A program made the translations under genes and the position numbers. The notes under the pieces are model-generated. The model searched no databases, had not been told where the DNA came from, and was given only the letters and a program-made list of their open reading frames with translations. Positions 1 to 11,379 of a DNA stretch of 64,000 nt are shown piece by piece (position 1 is the stretch's first letter; each line of letters begins with the position of its first letter). The DNA is from Branchiostoma floridae (lineage: Eukaryota; Chordata; Leptocardii; Amphioxiformes; Branchiostomatidae): NCBI RefSeq assembly GCF_000003815.2, contig NC_049988.1, positions 15,014,452 through 15,078,451 of the forward strand, written 5' to 3'.

Positions 1-853
1 TACATTCTACAAAGCCTAGCTACGGAGACAGTTGTACGTCCTATCTTGAGTTTTCATATTAGATATTTCGATGAAGAGCCAATAAAACAACAATAAAGTC
101 CAGGTGCAGAATGATGCCTTTTTGACACGTGTATTCAATATATCATAAAACAATAAACAATAAAAGTATGAATATGATCAAAACTTTGAAATGATGATCG
201 AAGTACGTTTGATCCTCTCCAATCGTTCGCCTTAAAATCTCGCGAGCTTCTGCTAACTTATCGCAAATGATGTTGGTGAGCCCCAAGTCAGACTATACAT
301 CCTGCAAAGCCTACGAAGACAGCGGCGCTTCTTATTTTGAGATGATAACGGTAAAGGGACGTGTTAGAGAAATATGATCTGACGCAGTCACGCAAAACAT
401 CGTTGATGGAGAAAGATACTCGGAGACGGAATTGTAATTTCTGGATCCTCTCCAGTTGCCCGAGGCTCAACCTAGGTGTGAGTGATGGTCGGATTATGAC
501 AAGTGGGTGGTACTCGCGTCTAATACCCGGAGCCTGTGGATCGGAACATCTATGTCAATCGTTTACAAAATAAAATCTAGTGTAGATCAGAGTTGGTAGA
601 ACGAGACATTAATCAGACATGACAGAAAGTCCATTGAAAAAGCTACTAGCTCACGTGGCCGTGGATGGCATGTGGATTACAGAACTGAAAATACATCGAT
701 GTTCTTTGCTAGTACTAGTAGTAGTCAAGTTCATATTATTGTTTGAAGGGTTTTGAATGGTTTCAGACGATGTGGTCGTGTTTTGTTTGTACGTATGTTC
801 GTTTGCTTGAATTGCATACCCGGTAAACCGCCTCATGGCGTAACACACTACGT

Positions 854-1225
854 TTGTGTATAAGCTGCATATCCGGACAGATTCATTTGATCCACTCACA
901 CCGAAAAAGGCCTCCAACTCTCTTCGATGAGTGTGGTTGGTCCTTTAAGACTGTTGAGCTGTGGCTCTCCTCAAACACAGGACCTCCATTTAACGCCATG
1001 TCCAAGAGATTTCCCTTAACAAAGGTGAGTACTTATTTTCACCTGAGTAAAGAAAGTCCTGTAAATTTCCTTTCCCAGGCCCCAAGGGTACAACGTCAAA
1101 GCATAGAAGGGGACTCAAAACCAGGATCCCTGGATTTTGAGCCAAACTACCAACCGTTAAGCTCCGCCACGCCACCAAAGTGCTGCTCCAGAGGACAAAA
1201 AGCCCGCCGCCTGTATTCAAATTAG
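854..1225 (+). CDS. Candidate two-exon coding fragment, unknown product
   Basis: A frame stays open from 854 to a TAG at 1223-1225, with a very good donor (AACAAAG then GTGAGT at 1025) and acceptor (CCTTTCCCAG ending 1078). The 54-bp intron between them is in phase 0. The downstream part would read APRVQRQSIEGDSKPGSLDF and end in KARRLYSN. I do not recognise the product. The start of the first piece is uncertain: ACAG near 880 is a possible acceptor. It may be the last exons of a gene from the left, or chance; the small intron is near the lower limit for chordates. Confidence 0.28.
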   Translation: MCISCISGQIHLIHSHRKRPPTLFDECGWSFKTVELWLSSNTGPPFNAMSKRFPLTKVSTYFHLSKESPVNFLSQAPRVQRQSIEGDSKPGSLDFEPNYQPLSSATPPKCCSRGQKARRLYSN

Positions 1226-2070
1226 TCTTCGGTAACTGATAGCCGAGTTGTACCCACAGGCGGGTGTTGAGAGTTTGTGATTATCAAAGTTTTGTTTTAT
1301 CGGCAAATTTCCGGGATAGCCAGTAATACGTAACTTTTAACGTATCTAACGTAACGCTGAAATCCATGATTTGCACTGATAGTACATCTGAATGTTTTGG
1401 CTGAAACCCAATACCTGTAAATGACTATCATAGATTTTTGGCAACTTTAGGAAGAATGTTCAGCCGTTATCTATTCTTATCTTCCAGAGCTTGTTTGATG
1501 TACTATCCTGCCTTAATGGTCGTCCATAGAACATATAGTCTGACTTGAAGACCTTTGAAAAGATAATTATGTAATCCCAGCAACATATCATTGTCAGACT
1601 TATCTACGGTTATTTTCATGGGAAAGAGCATTTGAATCATAAAGACTGCTTTAAGTTGAAACATTATATCGATATAATTCCCATTCTTGTCAAAAACGTC
1701 ATCTTAAATAGTAAGTACGTTTTTATTTTCAATTTCTGTTGCTAGAAAAGGAAATTTTACGGGTTGAAATTGCGCCTGACATTTGAGTCACTGTAATTTC
1801 CGTGATAATTGTAGCTATGCCAATAAGACATCTGTAGACCAAGCAATGTTAGCATACCAGTTATGACTTGGCGGAAATAACCTCTCACGCTTTATCTGGC
1901 ATCGTATTGAAATATGTATCCTAACATTTTTTAATTAATCCAAGCCGCAGTGATTGTTTGATATTTGTATGAGATATCAAAAATATCTTTAAGACTGTGT
2001 GCTGATGTGATGAAAATTAAAGTGACTTGACCATTGAAGAATTTGTCATTCTCTTGGGTACATGAAGACT
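1226..2070. other. No feature recognised
   Basis: AT-rich sequence with stops in all frames. No repeat copy, splice-bounded open stretch or RNA gene could be supported. Confidence 0.5.
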
Positions 2071-2785
2071 CTTTGCACCAGAATGACAACATGGTCATTC
2101 AGTAACACTTACGTTTTCCTTACAGTTCAATGACCGAAAGATGCTTGTCAACTCTTCCGTTCAAGGCCACAATTTCGGAGTGAAAGCGAAACTTTTATCT
2201 ATATCCATTCCAAATGGCAATGCCCCCATGCGATCGCATGGGGGCATTGCCATTTGGAATGGATATAGATAAAAGTTTCGCTTTCACTCCGAAATTGTGG
2301 CCTTGAACGGAACATTTCAAGCTCGAGCTTGAAATGTAGATAAGCTCGGCTGTCTGGGGATTTCCTGACGGCAAAATTAAAGCACTTGGCGTAAAAAAAT
2401 TGACGTGTTTTTATAAAGTAAATAATTCCAAGCCAGAGTTAAAAGGTTTGGCATTGAATCTTGATCCAAAGTAATACTTGTTGGGCATCATAAAGCCAAC
2501 AGAATTCATAAACCTCGTCTGTGTTCAAGGCCACTATTTCATGAAAGCAAAACTTGTGTCAAGGCTTGTATGCATTAACCATCGGTTAAAACCAAAGTTT
2601 CTTTACACATAATTTACTCCGCGGGAATCGATGGGAAAGGGCAGTGCATTTTCTAATACACTTTGATCCAGAAACTAGAAGGCTCTATCTGCGATATTAT
2701 TTTCTTAAGAAAGAGAGAAAGAAAGAAAGGAAGGAAGAAAGAAAGAAAGAAAGAAGGAAAGCAAGAAAGAAGGAAAGAAACACCA
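2071..2785 (+). repeat. Left copy of segmental direct repeat flanking the minisatellite
   Basis: From CTTTGCACCAG through a GTTCAAGGCC block, a GATAAGCTCGGCTGTCTGGGG block and a purine (GAAA)n tract, this segment matches 4629-5325 in the same order and orientation. The left copy also contains the long palindrome at 2155-2312. Confidence 0.8.
2155..2312. repeat. Perfect 158-bp spacerless palindrome
   Basis: Arms 2155-2233 and 2234-2312 are exact reverse complements (79 bp each, no mismatch, no spacer), centred on GCGATCGC. It is followed at once by a second palindrome of 26 bp (2312-2337, centred on GCTCGAGC). In the related copy at about 4700-4800 each arm occurs once, so the inverted halves are secondary. 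Confidence 0.97.
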
Positions 2786-2789
2786 TATA

Positions 2790-4580
2790 TCAGGCAGGCA
2801 CTGGTATTAAAGACTGGTTTCTGTTGCAAAACATCACATTATACAGTCAGGCACTGGTAAGCCTTTGTTTCTGTTGCAAAATACCACAGAACAGGCAGGA
2901 CTGGTAAGCCTTTGTTTCTGTTGCAAAACAACACAGAACTGTCAGGCACTGGTAAGCCTTTGTTTCTGTTGCAAAATACCACAGAACAGGCAGGAATGTT
3001 AAGCCTTTGTTTCTGTTGCAAAACATTACAGAACAGACAGGCACTGGTTAGCCTTTGTTTCTGTTGCAAAACATTACAGAACAGGCAGGCACTGGTAAAC
3101 TTTTGTTTCTGTTGCAAAACACCACATAACAGACAAGCACTGGTAAGCCTTTGTTTCTGTTGCAAAACACCACAGAACAGTCTTGCTTCGTTTCCGTTGC
3201 AAAACCGTTTACATACCAGCCATGCATTGGTAAGCCTTTGTTTCTGTTGCAAAACAGTACAGAACAGGCAGGACTGGTAAGACTTTGTTTCTGTTGCAAA
3301 ACATTAACTAACAGCCAGGCACTGGTAAGCCTCTGTTTCTGTTGCAAAACATCACATTGAACAGACAGGCACTGGTTAGCCTTCGTTTCTGTTGCAATAC
3401 CGTTTACATACCAGCCATGCACTGGTAAGCCTTTGTTTCTGTTGCAAAATACCACAGAACAGGCAGTTAAGCCTTTGTTTCTGTTGCAAAACATTACAGA
3501 ACAGGCAGGCACTGGTTAGCCTTTGTTTCTGTTGCAAAACATTACAGAACAGGCAGGCACTGGTAAGCTTTTGTTTCTGTTGCAAAACACCACATAACAG
3601 ACAAGCACTGGTAAGCCTTTGTTTCTGTTGCAAAACACCACAGAACAGTCTTGCTTCGTTTCCGTTGCAAAACTGTTTACATACCAGCCATGACTGGTAA
3701 GCCTTTGTTTCTGTTGCAAAACACCACAGAACAGGCAGGCACTAGTAAGCCTTTGTTTCTGTTGCAAAACACCACAGAACAGGCAGGCACTAGTAAGCCT
3801 TTGTTTCTGTTCCAAAACACCACAGAACAGGCAGGCACTGGTAAGCCTTTGTTTCTGTTACAAAACATCATATAATAGGTTTGAACTGGTAAGCCTTTGT
3901 TTCTGTTGCAAAACATCATATAACAGGTTTGAACTGGTAAGCCTTTGTTTCTGTTGCAAAACAGCATATAACAGGTTTGAACTGGTAAGCCTTTGTTTCT
4001 GTTGCAAAACACCACAGAACAGGCAGGCACTGGTAAGCCTTTGTTTCTGTTGCAAAACAACATATAACAGGTTTGAACTGGTAAGCCTTTGTTTCTGTTG
4101 CAAAACAGCATATAACAGGTTTGAACTGGTAAGCCTTTGTTTCTGTTGCAAAACACCACAGAACAGGCAGGCACTGGTAAGCCTTTGTTTCTGTTGCAAA
4201 ACAACATATAACAGGTTTGAACTGGTAAGCCTTTGTTTCTGTTGCAAAACAGCATATAACAGGTTTGAACTGGTAAGCCTTTGTTTCTGTTGCAAAACAC
4301 CACAGAACAGGCAGGCACTGGTAAGCCTTTGTTTCTGTTGCAAAACAACATATAACAGGTTTGAACTGGTAAGCCTTTGTTTCTGTTGCAAAACAGCATA
4401 TAACAGGTTTGAACTGGTAAGCCTTTGTTTCTGTTGCAAAACACCACAGAACAGGCAGGCACTGGTAAGCCTTTGTTTCTGTTGCAAAACAACATATAAC
4501 AGGTTTGAACTGGTAAGCCTTTGTTTCTGTTGCAAAACAACACAGAACAGGCAGGCACTGGTAAGCCTTTGTTTCTGTTT
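2790..4580. repeat. 48-bp minisatellite, about 37 units, with higher-order structure
   Basis: The core unit contains GGTAAGCCTTTGTTTCTGTT followed by GCAAAAC and a variable half (ACCACAGAACAGGCAGG or CATATAACAGGTTTGA types). From about 3900 to 4540 the variants cycle in a strict three-unit order, giving a 144-bp higher-order repeat copied about four times. At 2870-3700 a longer block of several units is itself duplicated, including a degenerate unit with TTTACATACCAGCCATG. Because 48 is divisible by three, long open frames arise on both strands; I do not regard them as genes. Confidence 0.95.
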
Positions 4581-4628
4581 CCTAAAAGACCTGGCCTAAT
4601 CCGTCTACTTACCATTCCTTTGAGGACC

Positions 4629-5325
4629 ATTTGCACCAGGATGCCAACAGGATGATTCAGTAAACCTTTCTGTTACAGTCCAATGGCCGCAAAATGCTTA
4701 CCAACTCTTCTGTTCAAGGCCACAATTTCCTGGACGGGAAACTTTTATATCCATCCCAAATGGCAATGCCCCCCATGCGAACTTGAAATGTAGATAAGCT
4801 CAGCTGTCTGGGGATTTCCTGACGGCAAAATTGAAACTCTTGGCGAAAAACATTTGACGTATTTTTATGAAGAAAATAATCCCAGTCAGAGTTAAAAGGT
4901 TTTGGCCTTGCATCTTGATCCAAAGTAACACTGGTTGAGCACCACAAAGGCGGCATAATTCATAAACCTCGTTGTGTTCAAGGCCACTATTTCATGACCG
5001 CAAACCTTGTGTCGAGGCTTGTATGCATTAACCTTCGGTTTAAACCAAAGTTTGTTTTCACGTAATTGACTCCCAGGTCCAGCTTGTATCTGTGGGTGTC
5101 GATGAGAAATGTCTGTACACTTCCTTTTACATTGGGCTACCTACTATCGGCAAAAGTAACGCTTCTCGACTAAAAAAACTAGTAGGGTTTATATATATAT
5201 ATATAATCTGCGGTAGGATTTTCTTAAGGAAGAGAGATAAATAGAAAGAAAGAAAGAAAGAAGGAAGGAAATTTTAAAAAAAGAAAGGAAGGAAGAAAGA
5301 AAGAAAGACAAAGAAAGAAAGAAAA
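4629..5325 (+). repeat. Right copy of segmental direct repeat flanking the minisatellite
   Basis: It matches 2071-2785 in order, including the closing (GAAA)n purine tract at 5225-5325. It has the single-copy (non-palindromic) version of the sequence around ATGCGAACTTGAAATG. Confidence 0.8.
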
Positions 5326-5785
5326 TGAATGCACACTAGAACATATGAAAAAGACAAAAATTTCGATAAACATATTATTGTTACCTAATTTGTATGATTA
5401 ATAAGAAATTGCAATAATAGCATAGTGTTAGATAATGAGAATTTCATTTAGCATCTACGTTCAGTTGAAAAATATCGGAGATAAATCATGCAAATTACCA
5501 TCTCATTTGCATAATTTATGAGAAACTGATTCAATAGCTTTCTTTGCTAAGACTTTCCCCCTTTGATCATATTGTTATTTAGCTGGAGAATACATGATTT
5601 ATGCATGAGGACCCCGTCGATGAAAAAACATCGATAGAAACATTTACAATAGGTCACTCGTCACTCACAAGAGACCGCCTTTTTGTTGACAGCAATGCCC
5701 TACGAACATTCATCGCGTAAAATAATCTTCATTGTGAAAGTGAAAGAAAGCGAAAGTGATATCGAACCAGTAGCTTCGAGACTAA

Positions 5786-6461
5786 AGGCCCCCTCTCACT
5801 TGACGTGCGGCACGCTTGCGGCATTGCTGCGTTCGGAAGATGCTCAACGAATTTCAGAGATAAAGAACGAATTTTCTTACTTGTTACGTTTGTGAAGATT
5901 ATACATCCAGGAATATAATGAAAAGATGAAAGTTGAATCTCTACTTCTGGATAAATCAAATTTACTTCAGACGTTTCAAACGACCTCCGTCGTTCTTCTT
6001 CAGTGAAATAAAAATAAAAGTTTACAACACTGAGGAATAAAGAATACTTCTTACGTTCTAAATAAACAAAAAAGATAACGGCTAAGGTGTTCTAAAATAA
6101 ACATGGTAGGTAACTACAGAGGTGTTCTAAACAGTGTTCTAAATAAACAAAAAGGTAACTGACAAAGGTTCTTAGATACATTCTAGCAAAATAAGAAAGG
6201 CTAACAAGGGATATAATGATAATAAGTGTCTATATATCAATAAAACCATCATTTACTTTAAAACATCATTCCAAGCACTGGAAAGGTCAGTTCTCAGCCC
6301 CCCCCTTTCGATTGAGAGATGGACGATAAATGCGCTCGTAAATGGCTTCATTTTCTTTTTTCTTACTTGTTGTGTATTTTGTGGTCTTCTATTTTGTGGT
6401 ACCGCAGTGAACGAACGCAGCAACGCCGCAAGCGTGCCGCACGTCAAGTGAGAGGGGGCCT
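5786..6461. mobile_element. Harbinger-like non-autonomous element, 676 bp, TAA duplication
   Basis: Terminal inverted repeats of about 50 bp begin AGGCCCCCTCTCACTTGACG at both ends and are flanked by TAA (5783-5785 and 6462-6464). The interior shares TTCTTTATCTCTGAAATT and CGTTCACTGCGGTACC with the smaller family at 40.3, 43.4 and 47.4 kb. No transposase frame is seen. TAA/TTA duplications are typical of PIF/Harbinger. Confidence 0.85.
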
Positions 6462-6704
6462 TAAGTGATAGCGTCATGATGATGAAAAAGCGGCAAAAAG
6501 ACATTATCATTCTCTTTGGCGCATACATCGTGTTGTGCTCACTTCTTCTGTCCATTATCATTCGACTCTACCACGTTATAGATAGCTTAGTATTACATTC
6601 TCGTATACCAAGAGGAAGACCCCGCATGAAAGGACTGGACCAGCTAACATCAGACCTGGCAGCTGTATATATATATATATGTACATGTGAACATGGACCT
6701 CCCC

Positions 6705-6904
6705 AGTGAGTGAGTGAGTGAGTGAGTGAGTGAGTGAGTGAGTGAGTGAGTGAGTGAGTGAGTGAGTGAGTGAGTGAGTGAGTGAGTGAGTGAGTGAGTG
6801 AGTGAGTGAGTGAGTGAGTGAGAGTGAGTGAGTGAGTGAGTGAGTGAGTGTGAGTGAGTGAGTGAGTGAGTGAGTGAGAGTGAGTGAGTGAGTGAGTGAG
6901 TGAG
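6705..6904. repeat. (GAGT)n microsatellite running into an assembly gap
   Basis: About 200 bp of GAGT repeats with a few GAGAGT interruptions run directly into N at 6905. The true length is unknown. Confidence 0.98.
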
Positions 6905-7004
6905 NNNNNNNNNNNNNNNNNNNNNNNNNNNNNNNNNNNNNNNNNNNNNNNNNNNNNNNNNNNNNNNNNNNNNNNNNNNNNNNNNNNNNNNNNNNNNNNN
7001 NNNN
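6905..7004. other. Assembly gap (100 N)
   Basis: Exactly 100 N, a conventional placeholder. It adjoins the (GAGT)n tract on the left and a duplicated segment on the right. Confidence 0.99.
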
Positions 7005-8030
7005 TGATTGAGATACGCAAGGGGGCGTTTCGCGACCAGGTGCACATGTTTTCTCTACCATGTAACTTTCATAGCCTGGCTCTCAGCGATGCTGTCTCTG
7101 GTTTCAGATCTTCAATCAAGGATTGCTTCGGTATGACGGATACCAATCAAAGTTTTAATTAGCAATTATTATTTTTCTGCCGTGACAATAACTCTGTTAT
7201 TGATATAATATCCAGTATCTCACTCCATTCATAATGACACTACATGATTCCTGAGTGCACAGGATTTATTGATTGATTGACTGATTAAATGGGGATATAT
7301 AGGGATTATTACGTACACCTTGTTCCAAATGTTCTTTCGTGCTATCTTCTGTTTAAGGGCGCCATCTGCCGATACCATGGTAAAATGCAGTATGTTGCTC
7401 CGCCAGAGTGCCTGTGGTTTCCTAAATAGCTAAAACAAAATCTGGAGATTTCCAATGTGATAGAAATTGATACCATTAGAAATCTACCATCGAAACAACA
7501 GTCTGAGCCGTTGCAATTGATCGAGATACGCAAGGGGGCGTTTCGCGACCAGGTACACATGTTTCTTCTACTATGTATCCCCACCTTTCATAGCCTGGCT
7601 CTCAGCGATGCTGTCTCTGGTTTCAGACCCCTTCTTAAATATTAATCTTCAAACAAGGATTGATTCGGTATGACGGATACCAATCAATGTTTTAATTAGC
7701 AATTATTATTTTTCTGCCGTGCCAATAACTCGGTTATTGATATAATATACAGTATCCCACTCCATTCATAATGACACTATATGATTCCTGAGTGCACAGG
7801 ACTGAGTGATTGACTGACTTAATGGTGGTATGGTGGTTATTGCGTACACCTAGTTCCAAATATTCTTTCGTGCTATCTTCTGTTTAAGGGCGCCATCTGC
7901 CGATATCATCGTAAAATGCAGCATGCTGCTCCATCAGAGTGCCCCTGGTTTCCCAAATAACTCCACATAAAACCTAGAGATTTCTAATGTTATAGAAATT
8001 GATACTATTAGAAATTTGGCCACCGAATGG
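7005..8030 (+). repeat. Tandem duplication, about 520-bp unit, two copies
   Basis: GAGATACGCAAGGGGGCGTT at about 7010 recurs at about 7522. The following blocks (CATAGCCTGGCTCTCAGCGA, AATTAGCAATTATTATTTTT, GGGCGCCATCTGCCGATA, GAAATTGATACNATTAGAAA) recur in the same order with small indels. The left copy is cut by the N gap. Confidence 0.92.
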
Positions 8031-9706
8031 CGTTTCTGACTTGCGCTTTTGGAAACGATTTGTCATTGATTCGCATACTTAACTCATGGCAAATCAAGTT
8101 GTCTTATAACGATGCTATTTTTTTTCTATTCATTATCTTACTTTGTTCATACTTACGCCTTTTGTATACATCAGCCTATATGCCGATCGTATAAGCTTGT
8201 TGCCTTGAGTGCGTGACCACTTTGTCTGTGATTGTCTCTACATTTGAATAAAAAGAAACAAGCCCATTCGCGGATTCAACTTCGCATGCGTAGATCAAAG
8301 GTGAAGGCCCAGAGACATAAACTTGTAAAGGACCCACTGAGGTCATGTATATATCCGGACAATTATAAAGAATCATCATCATCATCATCTGCTTGCCCGG
8401 ACCAGGTCCACTCTCTCCTTCCAAGCGTCTCTGTCCCCATAGCATTCTCTAAGTCCTCAACCCGCAACCCCACATCACGAGCAAGCTGGTCTATGTATGT
8501 TAGTTGAGGTCGCCCAGCATGTGTATACCCATGTATTATAAAGTATGGAAGAGACAAAAATATCTTACAATGAGACAAATATATCTTACAAGTCAGGCAC
8601 CTCTACTTTTTACCTGCACATGCGCAGTGGGTTCATGAACTGGCTAATAAGTTACTCTTATTTCTTATTACAACTTTACAGGTAAGTAAAATTACTCTAG
8701 AATGATTTATTTCTTTTCTTTTTTGGAGGTCAAGCTTACAAGGTCATAAATTAAAAAACAAATCATGGTCCCCTTGTAAACTGTGAAAGGGTGTAAACTA
8801 CCGATTTTGTGGGGTCAATCCGGGGTGACTGGAGGACAAAACATAACCTACGTCAATCAGACAGTTTGGTCTAATGTCAAATTCGATGACGCAAGCAGGA
8901 CTTAAGAGCTTTCAACAGATCCCCGGGAAAGGGTTCAATTAGGGACACGGGCACATTGAGATGTATGTCCGTCGAGGGCTCAAAGTTCATTAGCCTTTCT
9001 TTTTCGACCGACGGCTAGGAACATCTATAGAGATCTCAATCGGACATCTGGGTGATGAACAGAATAGCAAGTGGTCTTGCAAATTTCTTGCAGTACACGT
9101 AGGGCTGTAATGCTAACGGGAAAGAGAACATTTTTGCGGGTCTAAGCTATTTAATGTTATGCTATTGCATGGATAAAGTCTAAGTAAGCTTCAATTGCAT
9201 CAACCGTATGGCCCCAAAACACTTATACCTGTACCTAAATTATTGTAACGGTATTGTAACCGCTACTCAGTACCGGTACACAGATCAACACTTTCTCATT
9301 GCATCAAAAACAAGAACTTCAACAGCAACAAAATTCAAAGGTAAGCTTAGAATTAAAAGAAGTCTCTTACCGCAGTTGACCTCTCCTGTCCTGCCCAACG
9401 GTCTGCTTGCCTACACTAACATGACTGTTACAAGTTTAGTCCTATTGAGTTTGAGAACATGTCAGAAAACGATTCTACAACGTTTCCTTCAGTAAGACAT
9501 CGGATCGAAACTTAAATGTTCCTCACCAATAGTTGAGCACAAGAGGAAAGGTTTGGTTTAGGGATGGCATGTTTAAGTTGGGTCGTTGGGGTAACAGAAA
9601 ATACAACTATCAACGTTGTTTTTCTAGGTCTCACGAACAAGGCTTAATGTATTACTGGAATTGGCAGCTTCATCCTTTGCTACATGTGTGAGAATCTTAT
9701 GTGTTA
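8031..9706. other. No gene recognised
   Basis: Contains a short CATCAT run near 8375 next to a GC-richer block at 8390-8510, but no supported exon, RNA gene or element ends. A TGTAACGGTATTGTAACCGC motif lies near 9243. Confidence 0.5.
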
Positions 9707-10258
9707 CACAATCAAACCTGTATTAGCGGCCACCTTTGCATAGAGACCACCTGGCATGGTCATTGCGGTCATTTTTGTCGATCCCTTGGATTTTTCCCAT
9801 TGACCTAAACATTAAGAAATAGTCGATAGCAGCTACCTGTCCAACGCGGCCACAGCCACACGATTTCCGGTCCCATAGATACAGAAACACTGCCTATTGC
9901 GACCATACAGCGGCCGTATCTCTTCCTGCGCTGAGTTTGAAAAGGTAGTTTACGAGGATTTGAAGTTGCCGACAAGGTCATTTTGGCGGTAGCAGATTAG
10001 GTACACATGCATGGAACGTTAGAGAGCAAGTCTTTGTCGGCGAACTTACCAACATTCCACATTTCAGTATGAATCATTTACGGTAGATTTGACTTTGGCA
10101 GGGTCAGTTTAATTTCGTACAATGTTACTTGGTGAAAAATATCAGTTGGTACTGAAATTATGTGTAACTATGTTTAACCATGTGTAACTATATGTGTAAC
10201 TGATAGTGGCCAAATGTCTCCAGTCCCTTCCCGTACGGACTTAATAAAGTTTTGACTG
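9707..10258. mobile_element. Pogo/Tigger-like non-autonomous element, diverged copy
   Basis: The left end (TCAAACCTGTATTAGCGGCC) and the right end (CTCCAGTCCCTTCC, then TTTTGACTG) match the ends of the better-preserved element at 10898-11377. TA is preserved on the left and changed on the right. Confidence 0.75.
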
Positions 10259-10897
10259 CAATACATTTTATTAGAGTAGATCCTGCTTACGCTCTTCCCA
10301 TGTACATGATGATATATACACACGACATGGCCTTCGTGACTGACTTGTTCCCGCCTTCTAAACATCGCAGCCTTCTACACCATTGTGCAAATAAACTATT
10401 CACTACCACATTTGCTTCCAGACTATCTTGGCCACCACTGTCGTAGGTAATGTAAACCTGTATAGACAGTTCAATAACGCTGCCCTGGCGCCTGAAAATT
10501 ACGCTACACTAAAGAACTGTCTATATTCCCGTTGATCTTTATTCTCGGCCATTGGGTTGTGCCGCTATATGGAAATAGTCGTCAAATATTCGTACCTATC
10601 GCTGTAGCAGTACTTAGTATACATATACGGCAAAAGTACCAAATATATTAGTACGTCACAGGAGCATAAGAGTGAATTAGGCCAGATATAGCGATGCACA
10701 AAAATAGCATACACGCTTACGCCGGTGAAGACATCTATTTCAAAGGCTATTTATGAATACGGAAGCATGTTATAGCAATTCATGATAGACATATGCGCAC
10801 ACGAAAGGATGTGCAGTTGAAGAAGCATTAGCGACAAACCACAATTTAAATATATTAGATAGCCTCCCCCAGGCTCCACATTTCACTGGGACAAATA
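10259..10897. other. Stretch between two pogo-like elements, short hairpin only
   Basis: TATAGACAGTTC near 10461 and GAACTGTCTATA near 10516 form an inverted pair about 70 bp long overall. Nothing else is recognised. Confidence 0.5.
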
Positions 10898-11377
10898 CAG
10901 TCAAACCTGTATTAGCGGCCACCTTTGCATAGCGACCACCTGGCCATAGTGGCCACTTTTTGTCGGTCCCTTGGATTTGTAATGATAATGATTAAGAAAT
11001 AGGCTTAGCGGCCACCTGTCCAACGCGGCCACGGCCACACGATTTTAGGTCCCGTTGATGCAGAAACACTGCCTATTGCAACCTTATGTCACCCTGCACC
11101 GTGTTTTAAATTGTAGTTTGCAAGGATTTGGAGTTCCTGACAGGGTCATTTTGGCGGTAGCAGAAGGTATGCATGCCCTGAGCATTAAAATGCAAGTCTT
11201 TGTCCGTGAATTTACCGATCGAGACAATGTTACTTGGTGAGAAAGATTAGTAGAAACTGTAATCATGTGTAGCTTGCTCATGGTCAATTGATCAACATTT
11301 TCTCTATAGTGGCCACCTGTCTATAGTGGCCATATTTCTCCAGTCCCTTGAGTGGCCGATATAGACAGGTTTGACTG
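10898..11377. mobile_element. Pogo/Tigger-like non-autonomous element, 480 bp, TA duplication
   Basis: Starts CAGTCAAACCTGTATTAGCG and ends with the inverted counterpart (ATAGACAGGTTTGACTG), flanked on both sides by TA (10896-10897 and 11378-11379). Interior subterminal GTGGCCAC repeats are typical of these ends. No transposase frame remains. CAGT...ACTG termini with TA targets fit the Tc1/mariner-pogo superfamily. Confidence 0.88.
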
Positions 11378-11379
11378 TA

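Noticed and set aside
2790-4580. CRISPR-like appearance of regularly spaced repeats
   Set aside because: The variable halves are a few recurring variants, not unique spacers, there are no cas genes and the setting is eukaryotic.
3677-4636. 319-codon minus-strand open frame over the minisatellite
   Set aside because: The 48-bp unit is a multiple of three, so open frames persist on both strands and in several frames; no splice or start context.
6568-7061. Open frames of LTHS/SLTH repeats
   Set aside because: They are translations of the (GAGT)n tract and the N gap.
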